Assembly: GCA_001770815.1 (NCBI GenBank)
Contig: MESD01000215.1
Location: 1-42,480 of the forward strand
Source of the DNA: Burkholderiales bacterium RIFCSPHIGHO2_12_FULL_69_20
GTDB taxonomy: Bacteria > Pseudomonadota > Gammaproteobacteria > Burkholderiales > Burkholderiaceae_C
DNA length: 42,480 nucleotides
Direction: 5' to 3'
The position numbers and the translations under genes are program-made. This document shows positions 1 to 8,910 of this stretch, piece after piece. The notes beneath the pieces are model-generated. The model had not been told where the DNA came from, searched no databases, and saw only the letters and a list, made by a program, of their open reading frames with translations. Position 1 is the stretch's first letter, and each line of letters begins with the position of its first letter.

Positions 1-3000
1 CGACCACCCCGACCACCAGCCGCCCTTCTTCATGACGCTGGCCGGCGACAGTGACCTGTGGGCCTTCATCTCCAGCGCCGGCTCGCTGACCGCCGGGCGC
101 CGCGACCAGGACGGCGCCTTCCTGCCCTACGAGACGGTCGACAAGATCCACCTGCGCTGGGAGCACACGGGCCCGCGCACCTGGATCCGCATTGGGCACG
201 GCGCGCAGGCCACGCTGTGGGAGCCCTTCGCGCCGCGCCTGGCCGGCGGCACCGGGCAGCGCTCGGTATGGAAAAACCTGTCGGGCACCCGCATCCGCCT
301 GCGCGAGGTGCATCCCTCGGGCCGGCTGGCGTTCCAGTACGAATGGTCGGGCGCGGCCGGTCTGGGCCTGGTGCGCAGCGCCCGGCTGGACGCCCTGCAG
401 GGGCCGGTGAGGGTGCAGGTGCTCGATGGGGTGCTCAACCTGGTGCCGCCCGGCATCAGCTTCGAGCAGTCGGCCACGATGAGCAGCCTGACCGATGCCT
501 ACAAGTGGAACGAGTCCGCCGCCGGCGGCCGGCTGGGGCTGTTCACGCTGTATGCGCAGATCTGGGACCGTGCCGAGCCCAAGGAATGCTTCAACGCACT
601 CACCGCCTGGCATGCCGGCCTGCCCGCGGGCAGCCGCAGCTTGCTGTCGGCACAGCAGGTGGCCGGTTTCTGCCAGACCGGCCAGGTCGAGGCCGAAGTG
701 CTGACCCGCGGACGGCGCGGCGCCTTCCTCGTTCACTTCGAGACCGAACTCGGCGCTGCAGGCCAGCCCTCGCAGGCCTGGCAACTGGTGATCGACGGGC
801 CGCGCTCGCAGGTCGAGTGCTTCGAACTGGCGCGCCGGCTCGAGGCCGGTGGTGGCACGCCGGCTGAGATCAACGCCGCGCTGGCACGCAACGATGCCGG
901 CCTGGATGAACTGCTGGCCTCTGCCGATGCCTTCCAGACCTCGGGCGACCCGATGGCCGCCGCCCACCACCGCGCCAACGTGCTGTTCAACATCATGCGC
1001 GGTGGTGTCTTCGCCGACGGCAGCTTGCTCGATCGCGACGACCTGCTGGCCTTCTGCCGGCAGCGCAACCGGGCGCTGGCCGACGCGCTGGCCGCGGTGG
1101 CTGCAGGCTGGCCGGCGCGCATCGAGCGCGCGGTCGCGCTGCAATCGGCCAGCGCCGCGCTGGGCCCGCAGGCCGAGCGGCTGGTGCTCGAGTACCTGCC
1201 GCTCACCTTCAGCCGCCGCCACGGCGACCCGAGCCGTCCGTGGAACAAGTTCGCGATCCGCGTGCGCAACAGCACCGGCCAGCGCGTGGTCGATTACCAG
1301 GGCAACTGGCGCGACATCTTCCAGAACTGGGAAGCGCTGGTGCCGAGCGCACCCACCTTCGTCGGTTCGATGGTCACCGCCTTTCTCGGCGCGATGACCC
1401 CCGATGGCTACAACCCCTACCGCATCAGCCGAGCGGGCATCGACTGGGAAGTGCCCGAGCCCGACAACCCCTGGAGCCACATCGGCTACTGGGGCGACCA
1501 CCAGGTGGTGTACCTGCTGCGCCTGCTCGAAGCCGCCCGTGCCCATGAGCCCGCCCTGGTGCCCGGGCTGTGGGACCGCGCCCTGTTCAGCTTTGCCGAC
1601 GTGCCCTACCGGTTGAAGCCGCATGCCGTGCAGACCGCCCAGCCCAAGGCCACGATCGACTTCGACGCGGCGGCAAACCTGCGTGCCCACGACCGCGCCG
1701 CACGCATCGGCAGCGACGGCCTGCTGGTGTGCGATCCGCAGGGCCAGCCGGTGCTGGCCACGCTGGGCGAGAAGCTGGCCATCATCGTGCTGGCCAAGGC
1801 CGGCAGCCTGGTGCCCGGCGGCGGCTTGTGGTTGCACACGCAGCGCCCCGAATGGAACGATGCCAACAACGCGTTGGTGGGCAACGGCTTGTCGGTGGTC
1901 ACGTTGGCCCACCTGCGCCGGTTCCTGCAGTTCCTGGTCGATCTGCCCGGCGCCGACCGGCCCTTCGATCTGAGCGCGGCCACGCTGCAAGCGCTGACCG
2001 GCTTCGCGGCGCTGGTGCGGGCCACGCCCACCAGCGTGGTGCACGATGCCACCGGCCGGCGCCGCTTTCTCGACGCCGCCGGCGACCTGCTCGACCCCTG
2101 GCGCGCCGCCTCTTACCAGGGTGCGGCCGGCCGCAGCGCGGCGCGATCGCCCACTGGCCTGCTGACCACGTTGGCGAGCGACCTGCTGCCGCTGGTGGAT
2201 GCCACGCTGGCGCGCTGCCGGCGCGACGACGGCCTGTTCCACAGCTACAACCTGGTCGACCTGTCGGCCGGCCGGGCCGAGGTGTCGCACCTCTACCTGA
2301 TGCTCGAGGGCCAGGTGGCGATGCTGTCCAGCGGCCTGCTGGGGCCGGCCGAATCGGCGCGCCTGCTCGATGCCCTGTTCAACAGCGCGCTGCTGTGTCC
2401 GGTGCGGCAGAGCTTTCTGCTTTACCCCGATCGGCAACTGCCCGGCTTTCTGGCGCGCAACCGGCTCGACGCCGAGGCGCTGGCATTGCCGGTGGTGCAG
2501 CAGTTGCTGGCGGCCGGCCGCAGCGATCTGCTGCAACGCCAGAGCGATGGCACGGTGCGCTTTGCACCTGCGCTGGCCAACCGCGGTGATCTCGAAGCCG
2601 TCGGCGCCGATCTGGGCGCGGCGCTGCAGCTGCTGGCCGAGGCCTACGAGCGGGTGCTGGCCCACCACGCCTTCACCGGCCGCTCCGGCACGATGTTTGG
2701 TTATGAAGGCCTGGGCTGCATCTACTGGCACATGGTGGCCAAGCTGCTGCTGGCGGTGCAGGAGCAGGTGTTTGCGGCGGCCGACCAACAGGCCCCCGCG
2801 CTGCCTGCGCTGGTGGCGCACTACCGGCGTGTGCGCGACGGGCTGGGCTACCGCAAGACCGCGGCCGCCTATGGCGCCTTCCCGGCCGATCCGTACAGCC
2901 ACACGCCGGGTGAAGGCGGTGCGCAGCAGCCCGGCATGACCGGCCAGGTGAAGGAGGAGATCCTCACCCGCTGGGGCGAGCTGGGCCTGCGGGTGCGTGA

Positions 3001-3223
3001 TGGCCGGGTGCACTTGCAGCCGGTGTTGCTGGATGCCGCCGAGCTGGCGACCGGCGATGACCTGCGTTTCACCTGGGGCGGTGTGCCCTTCACCTACCGC
3101 GCCGGACCGGCCACGACGTTGCGCATCCAGACTGCCGACGGTTGGCGCACCTGCCCCGATCTGTGTTTCGATGCCGCTGCCGTGCGCGCTGTCGAGGCCG
3201 AGATCGCCGTCGCCACCGACTGA
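1..3223 (+). CDS. Glycoside phosphorylase of clan GH-Q (GH149/GH161/GH94-like), 5' partial
   Basis: The frame is open from base 2 through the left edge, so the first visible ATG (base 32) is probably internal; about 1073 residues are visible. The length, the N-terminal beta-rich part and the later helical barrel-like part with GYWGDHQ (Asp489 counted from the ATG at 32) resemble the GH94/GH149/GH161 phosphorylases, where an Asp at a similar place is the general acid. Other conserved-looking blocks are PEWNDANNALVG and the C-terminal TPGEGGAQQPGMTGQVKEE. Such enzymes split beta-glucosidic bonds with phosphate to give glucose 1-phosphate in the cytoplasm. Beside GH16, GH17 and GH1 genes, a beta-1,3-oligoglucan phosphorylase (GH149 or GH161) is the best guess. 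The clan assignment is by recognition and the exact family and substrate are inferred. It could instead be a GH94 enzyme for another beta-glucan. Confidence 0.62.
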   Translation, partial: DHPDHQPPFFMTLAGDSDLWAFISSAGSLTAGRRDQDGAFLPYETVDKIHLRWEHTGPRTWIRIGHGAQATLWEPFAPRLAGGTGQRSVWKNLSGTRIRLREVHPSGRLAFQYEWSGAAGLGLVRSARLDALQGPVRVQVLDGVLNLVPPGISFEQSATMSSLTDAYKWNESAAGGRLGLFTLYAQIWDRAEPKECFNALTAWHAGLPAGSRSLLSAQQVAGFCQTGQVEAEVLTRGRRGAFLVHFETELGAAGQPSQAWQLVIDGPRSQVECFELARRLEAGGGTPAEINAALARNDAGLDELLASADAFQTSGDPMAAAHHRANVLFNIMRGGVFADGSLLDRDDLLAFCRQRNRALADALAAVAAGWPARIERAVALQSASAALGPQAERLVLEYLPLTFSRRHGDPSRPWNKFAIRVRNSTGQRVVDYQGNWRDIFQNWEALVPSAPTFVGSMVTAFLGAMTPDGYNPYRISRAGIDWEVPEPDNPWSHIGYWGDHQVVYLLRLLEAARAHEPALVPGLWDRALFSFADVPYRLKPHAVQTAQPKATIDFDAAANLRAHDRAARIGSDGLLVCDPQGQPVLATLGEKLAIIVLAKAGSLVPGGGLWLHTQRPEWNDANNALVGNGLSVVTLAHLRRFLQFLVDLPGADRPFDLSAATLQALTGFAALVRATPTSVVHDATGRRRFLDAAGDLLDPWRAASYQGAAGRSAARSPTGLLTTLASDLLPLVDATLARCRRDDGLFHSYNLVDLSAGRAEVSHLYLMLEGQVAMLSSGLLGPAESARLLDALFNSALLCPVRQSFLLYPDRQLPGFLARNRLDAEALALPVVQQLLAAGRSDLLQRQSDGTVRFAPALANRGDLEAVGADLGAALQLLAEAYERVLAHHAFTGRSGTMFGYEGLGCIYWHMVAKLLLAVQEQVFAAADQQAPALPALVAHYRRVRDGLGYRKTAAAYGAFPADPYSHTPGEGGAQQPGMTGQVKEEILTRWGELGLRVRDGRVHLQPVLLDAAELATGDDLRFTWGGVPFTYRAGPATTLRIQTADGWRTCPDLCFDAAAVRAVEAEIAVATD

Positions 3224-3366
3224 ACGACCGGGCCCCGACTCGGCAGCCCGCGACAGCCGCGACCGCCGGGCCGCCGGGCCGCCTGAATGGGCGTGGCCGA
3301 CACGGCAACTGACCCCCGCTGCGGCGCGAGCGACGACGACGCCAATCGCGCATACCACCCATCAAC

Positions 3367-3380
3367 CAGGGAAGTCCCTG
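3367..3380. promoter_or_regulatory. Small inverted repeat upstream of the receptor promoter
   Basis: CAGGGA-AG-TCCCTG is a palindrome with 6-bp arms and a 2-base centre. It overlaps the possible -35 box (CTGACA, 3378-3383) of the receptor gene and may be a site for a second regulator. It occurs once in the regions inspected, so chance is possible. The rest of the 3224-3526 gap holds no gene that can be supported. Confidence 0.25.
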
Positions 3381-3409
3381 ACACAACGCAACACCACGCT
3401 TCATAGAAT
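3378..3409 (+). promoter_or_regulatory. Putative sigma-70 promoter of the TonB receptor gene
   Basis: TAGAAT (3404-3409) matches the -10 consensus at 5 of 6 positions. CTGACA (3378-3383) matches the -35 at 5 of 6, but the 20-bp spacer is longer than usual, so the -35 is uncertain. The placement is supported by the operator palindrome starting two bases after the -10, the same layout as at the sugar-binding protein promoter near 21680. Confidence 0.5.
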
Positions 3410-3411
3410 CT

Positions 3412-3425
3412 TGAAAGCGCTTTCA
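3412..3425. promoter_or_regulatory. LacI-family operator in front of the TonB receptor gene
   Basis: TGAAAGCGCTTTCA is a perfect 14-bp palindrome with a central CG step, the usual form of a LacI/GalR-family operator. The identical 14 bases occur at 21663-21676 before the sugar-binding protein gene, and a 12/14 version at 22941-22954 before the lacI-type gene. It covers the expected transcription start, so a bound repressor would block initiation. Confidence 0.85.
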
Positions 3426-3526
3426 GTTTGAGCAACGCCCGGCCCGGCGTTGGCGTCTGACTTCGACTCGCCACAGACCAACCCAAGCGCCACCACCGCC
3501 ACCACCAAGACCGATCAGGAGATGCC

Positions 3527-6500
3527 TTGAACACCACCCCCCCACCGATCTTTCGCGGCGTCGGCGAGCAGCCCCGCTTCCGGCTCACCCGACTGGCTGC
3601 AGCCAGCGCCTGCGTGATGGTCGGCATCAACGCGCAAGCGCAGCAGGCTGCCGCGCCAGCGGCGCAGACGGTGGTGGTCACCGGCATTCGCGGCAGCCTG
3701 GAGACGTCGCTGAGCCTCAAACGTGACGCGCAAGGCTGGGTGGACGGCATCACGGCCGAAGACATCGGCAAGTTCCCCGACACCAACCTGGCCGAGTCGT
3801 TGCAGCGCATCAGCGGTGTGTCGATCGACCGCAGCATCGGCGAAGGTTCGCGCATCACCGTGCGCGGCGCCGGTCCCGACCACAACCTGGTGCTGCTCAA
3901 CGGCCGGCAGATGCCCGCCTCCAGCATTGCCGACACCGCCGCGTCCAACTCCCGGGCCTTCGACTTTGCCAACCTGGCGTCGGAATCGATTTCCGCGCTC
4001 GAGGTCTACAAGACCAGCCGGGCCAGCACGCCCACCGGCGGCATCGGCGCCACCGTCAACATCAGGACCGCCAAACCACTGGAAGCGCGCCGCAGGGTGG
4101 CCAGCGTCGGCATCAAGGGGGTGCTCGACAAGTCGAACGACCGCCTGCCCGATGCGATCCAGGGCAGCGGCATCACGCCCGAGATCTCCGGCATCTACAG
4201 CAACATCTTTGCCGACGGCAAGTTCGGCATCGCCATCAGCGGCAGCTATCAGGAGCGCAACCTGGGCTACAACCAGGCGGCGGTGCCGGGTGGCTGGCGG
4301 CCCTTTGCCGGCGACGAGAACAACTGGGGCACCATCCCCCAGCCCGGCACGCCCGGCTCGGAGAACATCACCAACCGGCCCAAGGCGGGTGACCTGTACT
4401 CGGTGCCGCAAAACCTGAACTACAGCGTCAATGGCCTGCAGCGTCAGCGCACCAACGGCCAGCTCACGCTGCAGTACGCGCCGTTCAAGGGCCTCACCGC
4501 CACGCTGGACCACACCTACTCCGAGAACAAGATCCAGACCAAGCGGCACGAACTGTCGGCCTGGTTCAACTTCGGCCCCTCGGTCAGCAGCTGGACCGAC
4601 GGCCCGGTGGCCGCGCCCAGGTTCTACGCCGAGACCATCGTGCCGCCCACCAGCGACATCGCGATGGCAGGAGCGGCCTTTGCCACCCGCAATCAGAACC
4701 AGTCCACCGGCCTGAACGTGGCCTGGAAGGTGTCCGACCGGCTGCGCGTGGAGCTGGACGCCCACAGCTCCACCGCCACTTCGGGTGCCGACAGCCCCTA
4801 CGGCTCCAATGCCACACTGGGCACCGCCAGCTTCAACCGCGGCACCACCAGCGTCGACTTCACCAACGACTTCCCGGTGCTGGGCATCGCGGGATCGGCC
4901 ATCGACGCGTCGCTGATGCAGGTCACCGGCTCGTCGTTCCGCAACAGCTACATGAAGTCCGGCGTGGACCAGGTGCAGGCCAAGGGCAAGTGGGAGCTGG
5001 ACGACAGCTCGGGCCTGGACTTCGGCGTCAGCCTCACCAAGGTGAAGAACCGCACCGCCTACGGTTTCGTGCAGCGGGACACCTGGGGCGGCGCCACCAA
5101 TCCCGGCGACTACCCCGACGATGTCTGGAAGGCCGACACCATCCGCCCGTATTTCGGCAGCATCGGCGGCAGCGACAGCACGGCGTTGTTCAACCAGTTC
5201 TTCACCTTCGATTTCGAGCGGGTGCGCGCGCTGGCCTCGGCCGCGGGTGGCAACTCCGCGCTGTACCTGCCGCCCACCGACTTCCAGGTCGACAGCCGGG
5301 TGCAGGAGAAATCGCAGAGCGCCTACCTGCAGTACAACAAGGGCTGGGAGTCGTGGGGCCTGCCGATGCAGCTCGCCGCCGGCCTGCGCTACGAGACCAC
5401 CGACGTCACCTCCACTGCCCTGGTGCCCACTGCCACCGGCATCACCTGGGTGGCCAACAACGAGTTCTCGGTGCTGTTCGGCCCGCCGGGCTTCACCACG
5501 CTCAAGGGCAGTTACAGCCACGTGCTGCCCAGCATCGATTTCGACGTCGACCTGCGCCGCGACACCAAGTTCCGCGCCAGTTATGGCGAGAGCATCGGCC
5601 GGCCGGTGTGGGATGCCATCCAGGGCGGGCAGACCCTGAACCAGCTCGCGCGGCTCGATGGCGGCACCGGTGCGCAGGGCAACCCGGCGCTCAAGCCGCT
5701 GAAGTCCAAGAACCTCGACCTGTCGCTGGAGTACTACTACGCCAAGGCCAGCTATGCGGCGGTGGGCGTGTTCGTCAAGAACGTCAGCAACTACATCGGT
5801 GTCACCAACACCAAGGGCACGCCGTTCAACCTGACCACGCCCGCCAACGGCACGCTGTTCAAGGAGGCCGTGGCGCAGGGCTGCGTCTCGTCCGATATGG
5901 GCTGCATCCGCAACTACATCTTCGCCAACTACGACGGCCGCAACGGCGTGCTGGCCGACAAAAACCTCGACGGCAGCCTGAAGACCGACACCAACGGCAA
6001 CTTCAGCGGCAGCATCGCCGGGCAGCCCGGTGACCCGGTCGCCAGCTTCGACATCACCACCCAGGCCAACCAGCGCTCGGCGCGCATCGACGGCCTGGAG
6101 TTCAACGTCCAGCACATGTTCGGCAAGAGCGGCTTTGGACTGTCGGCCAACTACACCAAGGTGAACTCCGGCCTGACGTACGACAACGCCAGCCGGGGCG
6201 AGCAGTTCGCGCTGGTGGGCCTCAGCGATTCGGCCAACCTGGTCGGCTTCTACGAGAACGACAAGTGGAGCGTGCGCCTGGCCTACAACTGGCGCGACAA
6301 GTTCCTGTCGGGCCTGACCGACGGTGCCGGCGCCAACCCGGCCTACACCGAAGCCTATGGCCAGATCGACGTGTCGGTGGGCTACAACTGGAACGACAGA
6401 CTGAGCTTCCAATTCGAAGGCATCAACCTCAACGATGGCGTCCAGCGACTGCACGGTCGCACCAAGGAACAAGTGCTCTTCGTCACCCAGACCGGGCCGC

Positions 6501-6532
6501 GCTACATGTTCGGGGCACGCTACAAGTTCTGA
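3527..6532 (+). CDS. TonB-dependent outer membrane receptor (carbohydrate type)
   Basis: A 1001-residue receptor that would carry a sugar ligand through the outer membrane using TonB energy. It starts at TTG: the nearby ATG at 3522 meets a stop after one codon, and AGGAG at 3517-3521 is well spaced from TTG 3527. The N-terminus has a basic stretch and a hydrophobic segment ending in ...INAQAQ, a signal peptide. The mature protein begins with TVVVTGIRGSL, then a plug domain (IGKFPDTNLAESLQRISGV, TVRGAGPDHNLVLLNGRQ), then a long beta-barrel ending in the aromatic C-terminus GARYKF. The sequence style fits the TIGR01782 group common in Xanthomonas and Caulobacter. It leads the halogenase-SapC-cupin-halogenase set and has its own LacI operator. 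The ligand is inferred to be a beta-1,3-glucan oligosaccharide from the neighbours; no residue seen here proves it. Confidence 0.93.
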   Translation: MNTTPPPIFRGVGEQPRFRLTRLAAASACVMVGINAQAQQAAAPAAQTVVVTGIRGSLETSLSLKRDAQGWVDGITAEDIGKFPDTNLAESLQRISGVSIDRSIGEGSRITVRGAGPDHNLVLLNGRQMPASSIADTAASNSRAFDFANLASESISALEVYKTSRASTPTGGIGATVNIRTAKPLEARRRVASVGIKGVLDKSNDRLPDAIQGSGITPEISGIYSNIFADGKFGIAISGSYQERNLGYNQAAVPGGWRPFAGDENNWGTIPQPGTPGSENITNRPKAGDLYSVPQNLNYSVNGLQRQRTNGQLTLQYAPFKGLTATLDHTYSENKIQTKRHELSAWFNFGPSVSSWTDGPVAAPRFYAETIVPPTSDIAMAGAAFATRNQNQSTGLNVAWKVSDRLRVELDAHSSTATSGADSPYGSNATLGTASFNRGTTSVDFTNDFPVLGIAGSAIDASLMQVTGSSFRNSYMKSGVDQVQAKGKWELDDSSGLDFGVSLTKVKNRTAYGFVQRDTWGGATNPGDYPDDVWKADTIRPYFGSIGGSDSTALFNQFFTFDFERVRALASAAGGNSALYLPPTDFQVDSRVQEKSQSAYLQYNKGWESWGLPMQLAAGLRYETTDVTSTALVPTATGITWVANNEFSVLFGPPGFTTLKGSYSHVLPSIDFDVDLRRDTKFRASYGESIGRPVWDAIQGGQTLNQLARLDGGTGAQGNPALKPLKSKNLDLSLEYYYAKASYAAVGVFVKNVSNYIGVTNTKGTPFNLTTPANGTLFKEAVAQGCVSSDMGCIRNYIFANYDGRNGVLADKNLDGSLKTDTNGNFSGSIAGQPGDPVASFDITTQANQRSARIDGLEFNVQHMFGKSGFGLSANYTKVNSGLTYDNASRGEQFALVGLSDSANLVGFYENDKWSVRLAYNWRDKFLSGLTDGAGANPAYTEAYGQIDVSVGYNWNDRLSFQFEGINLNDGVQRLHGRTKEQVLFVTQTGPRYMFGARYKF

Positions 6533-6576
6533 CGAAACGCCCGCCGCCGGCTGGCACCCGGCAGGCCTGCGACTCG

Positions 6577-6612
6577 ATGGGTGACGCGATGGGTGACGGG
6601 ATGGGTGATGCA
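6577..6612 (+). repeat. 12-bp tandem repeat x3 with three in-frame start codons
   Basis: Three near-identical units (ATGGGTGACGCG, ATGGGTGACGGG, ATGGGTGATGCA) each hold an in-frame ATG at 6577, 6589 and 6601, encoding MGDA-MGDG-MGDA. No strong ribosome binding site separates the three, so the true start of the halogenase is undecided. Copy-number change would keep the frame. Confidence 0.85.
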
Positions 6613-8148
6613 GTCAGGCGGGTCGTGATCATCGGCGGCGGCTCGGCCGGCTGGCTGGTGGCCGCCGTGCTCGCGGTCGACCATGCCGCGGCCACGGCCG
6701 AGGGCCTGCAGATCACGCTCCTGGAAGCCCCCGGCATCCCGCCCATCGGCGTGGGCGAGGGCACCTGGCCCAGCATGCGCGACACGCTGCGCAAGATCGG
6801 CCTGGCCGAGGCCGATCTGGTGCGCGACTGCGACGCCGCGTTCAAGCAGGGGTCACGCTTCGACGGCTGGGTCAGCGGCGCTGCGGGCGACCACTACAGC
6901 CACCCCTTCGCGCTGCCGCAGGGCTACACCGAGGCCGATCTGGTCGGCACCTGGCTGGCACGCCATGCCGACCAGCCGTTTGCCGAGGTGGTGAGCTTCC
7001 AGCCCCGACTGTGCGCGCACGGCCTGGCGCCCAAGCAGGTGACGACGCCCGAGTACGCTGCCGTGGCCAACTACGGCTACCACTTCGACGCGGGCAAGTT
7101 CGGCCTGCTGCTGCGCCGGCACTGCACCGAGCAGCTGGGCGTGCGGCATGTATGCGACGAGATGATTGGCGTGCAGTCCCACGCCAACGGCGACATCGCA
7201 TCGCTGCAGACGCGCGCCCACGGTGCGTTGGCCGCTGACCTGTTCATAGACTGCACCGGCCTGCCCTCGCTGCTGCTGGGCCAGCACTACGGCGTGCCGC
7301 TGGTGTCGCAGCGCCAGGTGTTGTTCAACGACCGCGCGCTGGCGCTGCAGGTGCCGTACCCGCAGCCCGACAGCCCGATCGCGTCGCAGACCCTGGCCAC
7401 GGCGCAAGGCAACGGCTGGATCTGGGACATCGGCCTGCCCACCCGGCGCGGCGTGGGCCATGTGTATTCCAGCGCGCACTGTTCCGACGACGCAGCCGAG
7501 CAGGCGCTGCGCCGCCACATCCGCGCCAGCGGCGGCCCCGACGACCTGCCCGCGGCACGCCAGCTCCGGTTCGAGCCCGGCTACCGGGCCGAGTTCTGGC
7601 ACCGCAACTGCGTCGCCATCGGCCTGTCGTCAGGCTTCATCGAGCCGCTGGAAGCCTCGGCGCTGGCGCTGATCGAACTGTCGGTGCATGCGCTCAGTGC
7701 GCAGATGCCCGCCACGCGCGCGGCAATGGACATCGTCGCCCGCCAGTTCAACGAGGCCTTCAGCTACCGCTGGGAGCGGGTGATCGACTTCCTGAAGCTG
7801 CACTACGCCCTGAGCCAGCGGCGCGACACCGACTACTGGCGCGACCACACCGCGGCCGCGTCGATGCCCGAACGCCTGCGCGAGCTGCTCACGCTGTGGC
7901 GCCACCGGCCCCCGTCGCACTACGATCTGGCGTGCATCGAGGAGGTGTTTCCCTCGGCCAGTTACCAGTACATCCTGTACGGCATGGGATTCCGCCCCGA
8001 AGCTGGGAGCCGGCGGCGTGAAGACCCGGCGCTGGCCGAGCGCTGCTTTCAAGAGGCCGCGGCCCTGGCCGCCCGGATGCGGCCTGCCCTGCCCGGCAAC
8101 CGCGCCCTGATCACCCACATCCAGCGCCACGGCCTGCCAAAGATTTAG
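6577..8148 (+). CDS. Flavin-dependent tryptophan halogenase-family protein 1
   Basis: A 523-residue protein (from the first of three possible ATGs) of the FADH2-dependent halogenase family, which make HOCl or HOBr from halide and a flavin hydroperoxide and pass it along a tunnel to an aromatic substrate. Visible marks are the FAD-binding VVIIGGGSAGW near the N-terminus, GVGEGTWPS, the conserved lysine of AFKQGSRF (Lys90) expected to be the halogenating lysine, and the catalytic-type Glu of GFIEPLEAS (Glu359). The family signature WxWxIP appears here as WIWDIGL (281-287), with Gly in place of Pro. It follows the TonB receptor by 44 bp on the same strand and precedes the SapC gene by 51 bp. Receptor-linked halogenases of this type are known in Xanthomonas and Caulobacter; their natural substrate is unclear. 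Cytoplasmic: no signal peptide is seen. Confidence 0.88.
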   Translation: MGDAMGDGMGDAVRRVVIIGGGSAGWLVAAVLAVDHAAATAEGLQITLLEAPGIPPIGVGEGTWPSMRDTLRKIGLAEADLVRDCDAAFKQGSRFDGWVSGAAGDHYSHPFALPQGYTEADLVGTWLARHADQPFAEVVSFQPRLCAHGLAPKQVTTPEYAAVANYGYHFDAGKFGLLLRRHCTEQLGVRHVCDEMIGVQSHANGDIASLQTRAHGALAADLFIDCTGLPSLLLGQHYGVPLVSQRQVLFNDRALALQVPYPQPDSPIASQTLATAQGNGWIWDIGLPTRRGVGHVYSSAHCSDDAAEQALRRHIRASGGPDDLPAARQLRFEPGYRAEFWHRNCVAIGLSSGFIEPLEASALALIELSVHALSAQMPATRAAMDIVARQFNEAFSYRWERVIDFLKLHYALSQRRDTDYWRDHTAAASMPERLRELLTLWRHRPPSHYDLACIEEVFPSASYQYILYGMGFRPEAGSRRREDPALAERCFQEAAALAARMRPALPGNRALITHIQRHGLPKI

Positions 8149-8199
8149 CATGAAGCCACTTTCGCTGCCCCGCCGGTCGCACGGACGGGCACCACCGAC

Positions 8200-8910
8200 A
8201 TGACCAACACCGTGCTGCTGAACAACGTCGACCACCACGACCTGCGCTTGCGCACCCAGCGCAGCGCGGCCTGGGGCGACGGCGTGATGCTGGCCCACGC
8301 CGTGCCGGCCGAGTTTCGCGAGCTGCAGGCGCATTACCCCATCGTGTTCCAGAAGTCGGCCGATGGCACCACCTTCCATCCGGTGGCCTTGCTCGGCTTT
8401 CAGGACGGACAGAACCTGTTTCTCGACGCCGACGGCTGGGACGCCGGCTACCTGCCGCTGGCCATCGAGCGCGAGCCCTTCCTCATCGGCCGCGACGGCG
8501 GCGAGCTGCTGGTGCATGTCGACCTGGACAGCCCGCGCCTCAGCCGCAGCGACGGCGAGCCGCTGTTCCTGCCGCACGGCGGCACGACCGACACCCTGGA
8601 ACGCATCAACTCGGTGCTGCTGGCCCTGCACGAGGGGCTGCAGGCCACGCCGGCCTTCGTCGCGGCGCTGCTGGCGCACGACCTGCTCGAATCCTTCGTG
8701 CTCGACGTCGAGCAGCCCGACGGCTCGCAGCAGCGGCTGGCAGGCTTCTACACCATCGCCGAAGAGCGGCTGGCCGCGCTGGACGGCGCCGCGCTGGCGC
8801 AGTTGCACCGTGCCGGCCACCTGCAGGCGGTGTTCATGGCGGTGGCGTCGCTGTCGAACTTGGCTGCGCTGATCGAGCGCCAGAACCGGCGGCTGGCGGG
8901 CGGTGCCTGA
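8200..8910 (+). CDS. SapC-family protein
   Basis: A 236-residue protein that fits the SapC family (Pfam PF07277): an opening MTNTVLLNNVDHHDLRL, a PIVFQKSADG block followed by FHPVALLGFQDGQNLF, and WDAGYLPLAIEREPFLIGR. The family is named for an S-layer locus product of Campylobacter, but in proteobacteria it is usually found next to TonB receptors and tryptophan halogenases, as here; its biochemical role is not established. No signal peptide or membrane segment is seen. Its stop overlaps the GTG start of the next gene by eight bases, so the two are probably translated together. ATG 8200 has only a weak upstream GGGCA stretch as ribosome binding site. Confidence 0.85.
   Translation: MTNTVLLNNVDHHDLRLRTQRSAAWGDGVMLAHAVPAEFRELQAHYPIVFQKSADGTTFHPVALLGFQDGQNLFLDADGWDAGYLPLAIEREPFLIGRDGGELLVHVDLDSPRLSRSDGEPLFLPHGGTTDTLERINSVLLALHEGLQATPAFVAALLAHDLLESFVLDVEQPDGSQQRLAGFYTIAEERLAALDGAALAQLHRAGHLQAVFMAVASLSNLAALIERQNRRLAGGA

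Noticed and set aside
3515-6472. A 985-residue - strand frame opposite the TonB receptor.
   Set aside because: It has no domain and a Val/Gly/His/Arg-rich shadow composition, while the + strand frame is a clear receptor with a signal peptide and barrel end.
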